DNA of 32,521 bases, from contig JBGAIH010000043.1 in NCBI GenBank assembly GCA_044225675.1, forward strand, positions 1 through 32,521, read 5' to 3'. Under the pieces are notes generated by a model. That model made no database searches. It was not told the DNA's origin and worked only from the letters and a program-made list of their open reading frames with translations. The stretch is from JACMQX01 sp044225675. Lineage in GTDB: Bacteria > Pseudomonadota > Gammaproteobacteria > Burkholderiales > Burkholderiaceae_C. Made by a program: the position numbers and the translations under genes. Shown here piece by piece: positions 23,461 through 30,700 of the stretch. Each line of letters begins with the position of its first letter. The stretch's first letter is position 1.

Positions 23461-23837
23461 GTTTGAGCCCCCAACTGGTCCAGGCCGCCCAGGCCGCGAC
23501 CGAGACCCTGCAGGCGCTGACCGGCGTCGTCGCCGTTGTCGTGGCCACGGCCGACGGCTTCGAGATCGCCAGCCGCGTGCGCGGCGAGGTCGACGTCGCG
23601 CGACTTGCGGCCATGGCCAGCTCGATCGCCGCGATCGGCAGCGGCGTCGCTCAGGAAGGGCGCCTGGGCGCCTGCCGCCATGTGACCGTGGGCTCGACAG
23701 GCGGCTTCGTGCACGTCGTGGGCGTGCGACGGGCGGGCGGGGAGCTGGTGCTCAACATCATCGCGGGCGAGGACGCGATCCTGGCGCAGGTGGCCTACAC
23801 GGCCGGCGAGCAGGCCCGCGCGCTGGTGGCCGCATGA
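23457..23837 (+). CDS. Roadblock/LC7-family protein 1
   Basis: This 126-residue protein has the roadblock/LC7 (MglB-like) fold pattern: an N-terminal helix (LVQAAQAATETLQAL), a central strand pair (TGVVAVVVATADGFEIASR), a long middle helix (VARLAAMASSIAAIGSGVAQEG) and strands leading to a C-terminal helix (AYTAGEQARALVAA). It starts at a GTG that overlaps the GTPase stop (GTGA) and ends in an ATGA overlap with the next roadblock gene. Such proteins dimerise and bind GTPases as activating proteins or platforms. This one is the closest of the three to canonical MglB/CvnB-type proteins and is the likely direct partner of the GTPase. Confidence 0.88.
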   Translation: MSLSPQLVQAAQAATETLQALTGVVAVVVATADGFEIASRVRGEVDVARLAAMASSIAAIGSGVAQEGRLGACRHVTVGSTGGFVHVVGVRRAGGELVLNIIAGEDAILAQVAYTAGEQARALVAA

Positions 23838-24208
23838 ACCGGCAGGCCATTGCCGACGAAGTCGAGCGCCTGGGCCGCACGCCGGGCGTGATCGCCTGCG
23901 CGCTGGTGGACGGCAATGCCGGCTTCATCTACCACGTCACAGGCGACCGGCCGGACCTCGAGCCGCTGGCCGAGGCAGCCTGCGACTACTGGCGGCTGCA
24001 TCGGCGCAACGGCAACTTCTACGGCGACCTCGGACCGATGATCGGCATCGTCGTGCTGCACGAGCGCGGTGTGATCAACCTGCTGTCCTGCACGCCCGAC
24101 ACCGTGCTGGTCACGCTTGCCGAGCGCAACCGCGTGACCTTCTCCAACTGGCCCGAACGGCTGGCGCCCCTGCGCCAGCTCATGGGCGCCCAGCCTGTCC
24201 CGGCCTGA
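23834..24208 (+). CDS. Roadblock/LC7-like protein 2
   Basis: This 124-residue protein shows a divergent roadblock/LC7 pattern: IADEVERLGRTPGVIACALVDGNAGFIYHVTG, then LEPLAEAACDYWRLH, IGIVVLHERGVINLLSC and TLVTLAERN-like strands and helix. The middle helix carries unusual aromatic and Asn residues (DYWRLHRRNGNFYGD). It overlaps roadblock protein 1 by four bases. Being second in a coupled series, it may form a heterodimer with protein 1 or bind a different partner. The fold call is by pattern, not by a strong sequence signature. Confidence 0.75.
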   Translation: MNRQAIADEVERLGRTPGVIACALVDGNAGFIYHVTGDRPDLEPLAEAACDYWRLHRRNGNFYGDLGPMIGIVVLHERGVINLLSCTPDTVLVTLAERNRVTFSNWPERLAPLRQLMGAQPVPA

Positions 24209-24215
24209 ATGCGAA

Positions 24216-24230
24216 ATGCGCGTGGCGCAT
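24216..24230 (+). other. Hairpin between roadblock genes 2 and 3
   Basis: ATGCGC-GTG-GCGCAT is a perfect six-base stem with a three-base loop in the 65-base gap between roadblock genes 2 and 3. No T-run follows, so it is not a classical terminator. It might stabilise or separate the message, letting gene 3 be expressed at a different level. Gene 3 has its own AAGGAA ribosome site. Confidence 0.35.
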
Positions 24231-24273
24231 CAGGCCCAGAACATCCACGCCAAACCCTGGAATCCAAGGAACC

Positions 24274-24633
24274 ATGTCCACCATCAAGGAAACTCTCGAA
24301 GGCCTGCTCACGGCCGACGGCGCTTTGTGCGCCGCCATCGTCGACTCGTCCAGCGGGATGATGCTCGGCTCGATGGGCACTGGCGTCGACCTGGAGGTCG
24401 CAGCTGCCGGCAACACCGAGGTGGTCCGCGCCAAGCTCAAGGTCATGCGCTCGCTCGGGCTGAATGACGTGATCGAGGACATCCTGATCACGCTCGGCCG
24501 CCAGTACCACCTGATCCGGCCGCTCACGCGCAAGGAAGGCGTATTCATCTACTACGTGCTCGACAAGAACAAGTCCAACCTCGCGCTGGCCCGCCGCAAG
24601 CTCTCCGACGTCGAGAAGGACCTCGTGTTCTGA
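24274..24633 (+). CDS. Roadblock/LC7-like protein 3
   Basis: This 119-residue protein also follows the roadblock/LC7 layout. A first helix (TIKETLEGLLTADG) leads to CAAIVDSSSGMMLGSMGTG, then a helix (TEVVRAKLKVMRSLGLNDVIEDILITL). Strands (YHLIRPL, GVFIYYVLD) and a charged C-terminal helix (NLALARRKLSDVEKDLVF) follow. A good AAGGAA site precedes the ATG at 24274. Unlike the upstream genes it is separated by 65 bases rather than overlapping, so its dosage may differ. It ends just before the convergent mnmC gene. Proposed role: another partner or scaffold of the same GTPase. Confidence 0.8.
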   Translation: MSTIKETLEGLLTADGALCAAIVDSSSGMMLGSMGTGVDLEVAAAGNTEVVRAKLKVMRSLGLNDVIEDILITLGRQYHLIRPLTRKEGVFIYYVLDKNKSNLALARRKLSDVEKDLVF

Positions 24634-24637
24634 TTCC

Positions 24638-24665
24638 CGCGGGGAGGGCGGTCACCCCCGCTTTC
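24638..24665 (+). terminator. Possible terminator of the GTPase-roadblock operon
   Basis: GCGGGG and CCCCGC can pair across an ~12-base loop, followed by TTTCCC. The structure overlaps the last codons of the convergent mnmC gene. It could end both transcripts, but the T-tract is short. Confidence 0.35.
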
Positions 24666-26529
24666 CCAGGGCCGCCGCAAGCCGGCGTTCGAGCGGCAGC
24701 GGCTCGCCATGCAAGCGGGCCGCAATGACTTCCGCACACAGTGCAGCCAGGCTGAGCCCGCGTGAGCCCAGGGCCGCGCACAGCCAGAGCCCGGTCTCCC
24801 AGGGGCCGACAAGCGGCCGCCGGTCCGACGACGCGCAGCGCACCGAAGCCCAGGCCTCGACCGCGCGCTGCCCCGGTTCCGTGCCGAACGCGGTCGCCAG
24901 CGCCTGGCCGGTTGCGGGCAGCAGCGCACGCAGCCGGGCGAGATTGGCGTCATGGTCGCTGTCACGCGGCCGGGGGTCGGCATCGCCGCTGTCATAGGTC
25001 GATCCGCTGAGCCAGCCCCGGCGGCCGTCGGGAAGCCGGGCATCAGGGATGAAATGGCCGTTGCCATTCACCGGCCAGGGCGGAAGCGGCGGCTTCGCTC
25101 CGGCAGGCTGTTCGGCCGAGGCGTCTTGCGGATCGGCCTGGAACGACACCTGGCCCCGGACCGGCTGCAGCACGGGCGCGGGCAGGCCGGCACTCTCCAG
25201 CAGCGCGGCGCAGCTTTGCGCGGCGGCCAACACGACCAGCGGAGCGCGGGCCAGAACCTGGTCTTGCGCATCCAGCAGGATCCAGTCCCCTGATGCGCGC
25301 ACCAGCCGGGCCACCCGCGCACCGCTCACGAACGCCACACCGGGCGTCGACAGCCAGGCCTGCACGAGCGCGCCGGGCCGCATCCAGCCTGCTTGCGGCA
25401 GCCAGTGCGCGCAGGCCTGCGGGTCGAGGCCGGCGGCGGCCGAGCGCGTGGCGGTGTCTGTGCCGACCCATTGCGGCACCAGCTCGGCACGCACGCGCTC
25501 CTGCAACTGCAGCCGTCCCTCGGGCCGGTGTTCCAGCACGCCGGTGTTGGCCCAGTCCCGGCCTTCTTCCAGCAGCGAATGAGCGGCCTGCAGCGTCGCG
25601 CGGATGCCGCGCCGGGTCAGCCGCGACAGCAGCGCGTCGTCGGGCGACAGATGCGGAGCGAACAGGCCGGCGGGCAGCCCGGACGCCCCCTGGGCCGGCG
25701 CCTCGGCGCCATCGAGCACCTGCACCTGCCAGCCGCGCCGGGCCAGGCTCGCTGCCACCGCCGCGCCTGCCAGGCCCGCGCCCACCACCACGCAGCGGCC
25801 GGGTTCTGCCGAGGCGCGCGGCGGCGTGGGCGGCGTCCACGCCGGCGCGAACTCGCCCGCGATGCAGTGGCGCTTGGGCGGCAGGCCGTCGGCCCGCCGC
25901 ACCTCGAAGCCGCACTGCGCGAGCGCCCGGCGGACCGCGCCGGCCGAGGTCCAGCTCGCCACGCCGGTGCCGCGCCGCGCCAGCCGCGCAAGCGACTTGA
26001 TCACCGGCAGGTCCCACATGGCAGGGTTCAGCTCGGGGGCGAAGCCGTCGAGGAACAGGCTGTCAGCCGTGAAGTCGAGCTCGCGCAGCATGGCCCGGAT
26101 GTCGCCGATGCACACCGTCAGCAGGACCTGCCCCTGCTCCAGCACAAGGCGGTGAACGCCCGGGGTCATGCCCCACCAGGCGCCGGCCAGTTCACGGGCC
26201 AGCGCAGCGAGTTCGGGGTAGGGCGCCGCACTGCGCAGCAGATCGTCGGCCGTGGCCGGGAAAGCTTCGATGGCCACGTAATGCAGCGTCTGCGGCCGCT
26301 GCGGATCGTCCCGCCACGCCTGCCACGCGGCCAGGAAGTTCAGGCCCAGGCCCAGCCCGGTTTCCAGGATGCGCCACTGCCGCTGGCCGCGCCAGGCCGC
26401 AGGCAGGCCGCAGCCGTTCAGAAAGACATGGCGGGCCTGAGCGAGGCCGCCGGAGCGTGTGCGGTAGATGTCGCCGAAGCGCGGACTGAACGGCGTGCCG
26501 TCCTCGCGCCACTCGACCTCGGCGGACAT
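24652..26529 (-). CDS. mnmC: Bifunctional tRNA mnm5s2U34 methyltransferase/FAD oxidoreductase MnmC
   Basis: This 625-residue protein completes the wobble-uridine modification of tRNAs. The N-terminal methyltransferase half has the SAM-binding ETGLGLGLN at 56-64 and LDGFAPELNPAMW at 160-172. The C-terminal half is a DAO-type FAD domain beginning VVVGAGLAG at about 248-256, with SGLPAGLFAPHLS further on. The fused architecture is normal for proteobacteria. The start at 26529 (MSAEVEWREDGTPFSPRFGDIYR) gives the typical N-terminus; upstream in-frame codons belong to the yggX region. It is separated by one base from the yggX stop and is probably co-transcribed with it. Confidence 0.94.
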   Translation of the reverse strand: MSAEVEWREDGTPFSPRFGDIYRTRSGGLAQARHVFLNGCGLPAAWRGQRQWRILETGLGLGLNFLAAWQAWRDDPQRPQTLHYVAIEAFPATADDLLRSAAPYPELAALARELAGAWWGMTPGVHRLVLEQGQVLLTVCIGDIRAMLRELDFTADSLFLDGFAPELNPAMWDLPVIKSLARLARRGTGVASWTSAGAVRRALAQCGFEVRRADGLPPKRHCIAGEFAPAWTPPTPPRASAEPGRCVVVGAGLAGAAVAASLARRGWQVQVLDGAEAPAQGASGLPAGLFAPHLSPDDALLSRLTRRGIRATLQAAHSLLEEGRDWANTGVLEHRPEGRLQLQERVRAELVPQWVGTDTATRSAAAGLDPQACAHWLPQAGWMRPGALVQAWLSTPGVAFVSGARVARLVRASGDWILLDAQDQVLARAPLVVLAAAQSCAALLESAGLPAPVLQPVRGQVSFQADPQDASAEQPAGAKPPLPPWPVNGNGHFIPDARLPDGRRGWLSGSTYDSGDADPRPRDSDHDANLARLRALLPATGQALATAFGTEPGQRAVEAWASVRCASSDRRPLVGPWETGLWLCAALGSRGLSLAALCAEVIAARLHGEPLPLERRLAAALGKRG

Positions 26530-26530
26530 G

Positions 26531-26803
26531 TCAGGCGGCAGGCGGCACGTAGCCCTGTGCGGCGTCGGCGCCGCTGCCGAAGAAGTGCGCCTCCATCTGG
26601 CGCACGAGGTACTGGCGGGCCCGGGCATCGGCCAGGTTCAGCCGGTTTTCGTTGACCAGCATGGTCTGGTGCTTGAGCCAGGCGGCCCAGGCTTCCTTGC
26701 TCACGCTCTCCCACAGCCGCTTGCCCAGCTCGCCGGGGTAGGGCGGGAAGTCCAGACCTTCGGCTTCCTTGCCGAGCTTGATGCAATTGACCATGCGTGC
26801 CAT
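26531..26803 (-). CDS. yggX: YggX-type oxidative-damage/Fe(II)-trafficking protein
   Basis: This 90-residue protein is a clear YggX family member: MARMVNCIKLGKEAEGLDFPPYPGELGKRLWESVSKEAW with the single conserved Cys7, then NENRLNL and a RQYLVRQMEAHFFG helix. YggX supports iron-sulfur cluster repair and resistance to superoxide. It is followed after one base by mnmC and is divergent from the sulfate-binding protein gene. Length matches the family. Confidence 0.95.
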   Translation of the reverse strand: MARMVNCIKLGKEAEGLDFPPYPGELGKRLWESVSKEAWAAWLKHQTMLVNENRLNLADARARQYLVRQMEAHFFGSGADAAQGYVPPAA

Positions 26804-26966
26804 GTGTGTGACCTGTTCGAGTGGGGTGCGATGCGGCTGGCGGACCAGCCAAGGATGATTTGGCTATTTGGAACTGAAATCTAATTCGTTCCTGTTTTGA
26901 GACAGGCCTTCCAGAATCCCGTCCATCAGCACATTTTCACTGATCCGACCCCTGAAAGGCATCCTC

Positions 26967-27998
26967 ATGAACGCTCGTCGCAACTTTATCAAGATTCCCC
27001 TGGCAGCCGCTGTGGCGGGCGCATTGGCCCTGTCGGCATTGCCGTCGCTGGCCCAGGCGCCGGCGCCGGTGACGCTGCTCAATGTGTCGTACGACCCGAC
27101 GCGCGAGCTGTATGTCGACTTCAACCAGGCTTTTGCCAAGTACTGGAAGGCCAAGACCGGCCAGGACGTCACGATCAAGCAGTCGCATGGCGGCTCGGGC
27201 AAGCAGGCCCGCTCGATCATCGACGGTCTCGACGCCGACGTGGCCACGCTGGCGCTGGCCGGCGACACCGACGCGCTCGTGAAGAACGGCGGCTGGCTGT
27301 CGGCCGACTGGCAGAAGAAGCTGCCGCACAACGCCTCGCCCTACACCTCGACCATCGTGCTGGTGGTCCGCCAGGGCAATCCCAAGGGCATCAAGGACTG
27401 GGACGACCTGATCAAGCCCGGCATCAACGTGATCACGCCCAACCCCAAGACCTCGGGCGGCGCCCGCTGGAACTACCTGGCGGCCTGGGAGTTCGCCAAG
27501 CGCAAGTACGGCGGTGATGCCAAGGCCAAGGAATTCGTCGCCAAGCTGTATGGCAACGTCTCGGTGCTGGACACCGGCGCGCGCGGCTCCACCATCACCT
27601 TCGCCCAGCGCAACCAGGGCGACGTGCTGATCGCCTGGGAAAACGAGGCCTATCTGCTCGAAAAGGAATTCGGCACCAAGTTCGACGTGGTCGCGCCTTC
27701 GCTGTCCATCCTGGCCGAGCCCGCCGTGGCCGTGGTCGACAGGAACGTGGACAAGAAGGGCACGCGCGCCGTGGCCGAGGAATACCTCAAGTACCTCTAC
27801 AGCGAGGAAGGCCAGGACATCGCCGGCAAGCACTTCTACCGCCCGGCCGTCTCGGCCAAGGCCCAGGCCAAGTACGCCAGGCAGTTCCCCAAGCTGAACC
27901 TGTTCACCGTGGACCAGGGCTTCGGCGGCTGGGCCAAGGCCGACAAGGACCACTTTGCCGACAATGCGAGCTTTGACCAGATCTACACCAGGAAGTGA
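26967..27998 (+). CDS. sbp: Periplasmic sulfate-binding protein of an ABC transporter
   Basis: This 343-residue protein has a signal peptide (basic start, hydrophobic core, SLA-Q near residue 29). It then shows the sulfate/thiosulfate-binding family motifs: LLNVSYDPTRELYVDFN, SHGGSGKQARSIIDGLDADVATLALAGD, TPNPKTSGGARWNYLAAW and a late GGWAKA. The ATG at 26967 has AAAGG eight bases upstream. The membrane and ATPase genes (cysT, cysW, cysA) do not follow in this window; an HPF-like gene does, so this is an orphan binding protein here or its partners lie elsewhere. It complements the sulfate-assimilation block ~14 kb to the left. An inverted repeat CCTGT-N6-ACAGG (26891-26906) lies upstream, of unknown meaning. 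Confidence 0.93.
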   Translation: MNARRNFIKIPLAAAVAGALALSALPSLAQAPAPVTLLNVSYDPTRELYVDFNQAFAKYWKAKTGQDVTIKQSHGGSGKQARSIIDGLDADVATLALAGDTDALVKNGGWLSADWQKKLPHNASPYTSTIVLVVRQGNPKGIKDWDDLIKPGINVITPNPKTSGGARWNYLAAWEFAKRKYGGDAKAKEFVAKLYGNVSVLDTGARGSTITFAQRNQGDVLIAWENEAYLLEKEFGTKFDVVAPSLSILAEPAVAVVDRNVDKKGTRAVAEEYLKYLYSEEGQDIAGKHFYRPAVSAKAQAKYARQFPKLNLFTVDQGFGGWAKADKDHFADNASFDQIYTRK

Positions 27999-28146
27999 AG
28001 AAGCAAGGCTGTCATTCGCCGCAAGACGGGCAGCCCTGCTGGCGGCCGGCGTCCCGATCACCGGCACCGTCCTACACCATCACGGCCCGGGCCGGCTCAT
28101 ACTGGATGCGTCGCCGCTTCCTGCGGCATTCATTCATGGAGACCGC

Positions 28147-28551
28147 ATGCAAGTCCAGGTGAACACAGGCAAGAACATCGAGGGCCGCGAGGCGCTGGAG
28201 CGCTGGGCGACAGCCGAGGTCGAGGACAGGCTGGACCATTTCCGGCAGGACCTCACGCGCGTCGAGGTGCATCTGAGCGACGAGACCGCGAACAAGGGCG
28301 CGCATGACATGCGCTGCCTGATGGAGGCGCGGCCTGCGACCCATGCGCCGGTGGTCGCGACGCATCATGCGCCCGGCATGGACGAGGCGTTTCGCGGTGC
28401 GCTTGCCAAGCTCAGGCATGCGCTCGAGAACACGCTCGACCGCCGCAAGGACCATCGCGACCGGGTGTCGATCCGGCGCGAGCCCGAGATCGCGGCAGAA
28501 GGCGTGGCCGGTGCGAGCGAGGGCGCGGTCTCGGGCAGCAACGCCGCCTGA
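28147..28551 (+). CDS. HPF/RaiA-family ribosome-associated protein
   Basis: This 134-residue protein fits the S30AE/HPF (sigma-54 modulation) family by pattern: a first strand (MQVQVNTGKNIEG), a helix (LERWATAEVEDRLDHFRQDLTRVEVHLSDE) and a second strand-helix unit (HDMRCLMEARPATHAPVVATHHAPGMDEAFRGALAKLRHALE). It lacks the long C-terminal dimerisation domain of long HPF. A GGAG site precedes the ATG. Such proteins hibernate or protect ribosomes in stationary phase or cold. The acidic, low-complexity tail (after about residue 110) is unusual. It lies alone between sbp and an FAD oxidoreductase. Confidence 0.75.
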   Translation: MQVQVNTGKNIEGREALERWATAEVEDRLDHFRQDLTRVEVHLSDETANKGAHDMRCLMEARPATHAPVVATHHAPGMDEAFRGALAKLRHALENTLDRRKDHRDRVSIRREPEIAAEGVAGASEGAVSGSNAA

Positions 28552-28689
28552 ATCGCTCCGACGACCGGCTGGCGTCGAGGCCGTCGCGGCGGATCGGCCG
28601 CAGCAGGTGCTTGACAGTCCATGCATCCAGGCGCGTCTGCGCCGACAATGCAGGCTTCCGTTTTCACCTGCATTGACAAGCCGAGCGCC

Positions 28690-30069
28690 ATGCCCCAATC
28701 ACTATCCAGCCTGACCGAGCCCGCCCGCCAGACGCCCGTTCTGGGCGACTATGACCTTGTTGTTCTGGGCGGCGGGCCCGCCGGCATTGCCGCTGCTGCG
28801 GCCGCTGCGCGCTGCGGCGCCTCCACCTTGCTGGTCGAGGCCTATGGCTTCCTGGGGGGCATGGGGACTGCAGCGGGGGTGACCAACTTCTGCGGCCTGC
28901 ATGCCAATGTCCACGGCACGATCCGCCAGGTCGTGCATGGTGTGGCGTCGGACCTGCTGGCGCGCATGGACGCGCTGGGCGGGCTCAACACGCCGCACAT
29001 CCTGTTCGGCGGCAAGATCGCGGCGCAGGCCTATGACAATGCCGCGTTCAAGGTCGCTGCGGACGAACTGGTGCTGGCCAGCGGCGCGCAACTTCTGTTC
29101 CATGCGCAGGCCGTGGGCGTGGTGATGAACGCGCCGGGCGAAATCGGCGCGCTGCTGGTCGAGACCAAGTCGGGCCGGCAGGCCATCACCGCGCGGCTGT
29201 TCATCGACTGCTCGGGCGATGGCGATCTGGCGGCCCATGCCGGCGCGCCGTTCGAGAAGGGCACCGACGGTCACGGCATGATGTACCCGTCCACCATGTT
29301 CCGCGTCAATGGCGTGGACGCGGCGCGGGCGGGCGACGCCTGGAACCACTTCGGCCGTCTGCAGGCCGAAGCCGAAGCGAAGGGCCGCAAGTTCGCCCGG
29401 CGCTCGCCCATCATCCGCCCGCAGAAGAATCCGATGGAGTGGCGCGCCAACGTCACGCAACTGGCCAACCCCGACGGCACGCCGGTGGACGGGACGGACG
29501 CACTGCAGTTCAGCCGCGGCGAGGTCGAGGGCCGGCGGCAGATCGTCGACTTCTTCCGCTTCCTGCGCGAGTCGGCGCCGGGCTTCGAGAATGCCTACAT
29601 TCTGGAGATCGCGCCGCAACTGGGCATTCGCGAGACGCGCCGCGTGATCGGCGACTACCAGCTGACCGAGTCCGACGTGCTGCAGTGCGCGAGCTTTGAC
29701 GACACCATCGGCGTCAACGGCTGGATGATCGAGGAGCACGTGGCGGGCGACGTGAAGTTCGTGTTCCAGGACATTCCGGCGTCACGCGGCTTCAATCACC
29801 TGCCGTACCGCATGCTGCTGCCGCGCGGGCAGAACAACCTGCTGGTCGCGGGTCGCTGCGGCTCGATGACGCACATGGGCCAGTCGGCCGCGCGGGTGTC
29901 GGGCGCATGCTTCGTGATGGGGCAGGCGGCCGGCACGGCGGCGGCGATGGCCGTGCGGTCCGGGGTGAGCCCCCGGTCCATCGACGTGGCGCAGCTGCAG
30001 CAGCGCCTGGCCGCCGACGGTGCGTGGCTGGGCGTGTCGGACCTGCCGGCGGACGCGTGGTCGGCTTGA
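28690..30069 (+). CDS. FAD-dependent oxidoreductase
   Basis: This 459-residue flavoprotein begins with a Rossmann FAD motif LVVLGGGPAGIAAAAAAARCGA (GGGPAG at 27-32). It contains LLVEAYGFLGGMGTAAGVTNFCG, FIDCSGDGDLAAHAGAPFEKG and the late LLVAGRCGSMTHMGQSAARVSGACFVMGQAAGTAAAMA. This is the FAD-dependent oxidoreductase family PF12831-type layout, in which the substrate varies widely. No signal peptide is seen. The ATG at 28690 is chosen because it gives the typical short leader before the Rossmann fold; upstream in-frame codons to 28621 lack protein-like character. The neighbours do not reveal a substrate. Confidence 0.85.
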   Translation: MPQSLSSLTEPARQTPVLGDYDLVVLGGGPAGIAAAAAAARCGASTLLVEAYGFLGGMGTAAGVTNFCGLHANVHGTIRQVVHGVASDLLARMDALGGLNTPHILFGGKIAAQAYDNAAFKVAADELVLASGAQLLFHAQAVGVVMNAPGEIGALLVETKSGRQAITARLFIDCSGDGDLAAHAGAPFEKGTDGHGMMYPSTMFRVNGVDAARAGDAWNHFGRLQAEAEAKGRKFARRSPIIRPQKNPMEWRANVTQLANPDGTPVDGTDALQFSRGEVEGRRQIVDFFRFLRESAPGFENAYILEIAPQLGIRETRRVIGDYQLTESDVLQCASFDDTIGVNGWMIEEHVAGDVKFVFQDIPASRGFNHLPYRMLLPRGQNNLLVAGRCGSMTHMGQSAARVSGACFVMGQAAGTAAAMAVRSGVSPRSIDVAQLQQRLAADGAWLGVSDLPADAWSA

Positions 30070-30105
30070 GGGCGTCCTGGGCGTCTGCAGGGCCGGCGCC
30101 TGGCC

Positions 30106-30543
30106 TCAGTGCGTGATCGCCACGAGCACGCTGCAATGCGCATGCTCGATCAGCGCGCTCGAGATCGAGCCGCGCCACCAGCGCGCGGCCCAGCCGTCCA
30201 GATGCTTGTGGCCGACCACGATGAGGTCGGCGTCGATCTTGCGGGCGTAGCGCGTGATCTCGTCGACGCTCTCGCCGACGAGCACCTCGCCGGTGGCTGA
30301 GCGTCCGGCGTCGGCAAGGCGCCGCAGGCCTTCGGTCAGCACGGCGTCCCATTTCTTCTTTTCGTGTTCGAGGATGCCGGCGTCGTACATGCCGCCTTCG
30401 AGGCCGATCATGTCCAGATGCCGCGGCATGACGGCGATCAGACTCAGCTGGGCATCGGACCATTGCGCGAGGTCGCGGCAGTCCAGCAGGGCTTTCTGCC
30501 CGGATTCGGAGCCGTCGTAGGCCAGCAGGATTCGCTTGTACAT
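30106..30543 (-). CDS. Universal stress protein (UspA family)
   Basis: This 145-residue protein has the Usp start MYKRILLAYDGSESGQKAL and the late IDADLIVVGHKHLDGWAARWWRGSISSALIEHAHCSVLVA. The nucleotide-binding pattern G-2x-G-9x-G-S/T is only partly kept: GHKH replaces the usual GxxG, although RGSIS is intact, so ATP binding is uncertain. A GAGGTG ribosome site lies six bases before the ATG at 30543. It is convergent with the FAD oxidoreductase gene and divergent from the secreted HExxH protein. Confidence 0.92.
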   Translation of the reverse strand: MYKRILLAYDGSESGQKALLDCRDLAQWSDAQLSLIAVMPRHLDMIGLEGGMYDAGILEHEKKKWDAVLTEGLRRLADAGRSATGEVLVGESVDEITRYARKIDADLIVVGHKHLDGWAARWWRGSISSALIEHAHCSVLVAITH

Positions 30544-30700
30544 GGTGCACCTCGTGGCGCCTTTGGCGCTGTGGATGAATCGGTGTCGCAACTAGCATAG
30601 GCGCTCGCATCCTGCCACGCAAGAAACGCCACGGATCAAGGGGTCGCGCCACGGCACGCTTCATGCTGTAATTTGCCAAACGACGGTGGTGGGGTGTTCG

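Noticed and set aside
26891..26906. CCTGT-N6-ACAGG inverted repeat upstream of sbp
   Set aside because: A five-base dyad can occur by chance, and I found no matching copy near the cys block. It is mentioned under sbp but not called an operator.
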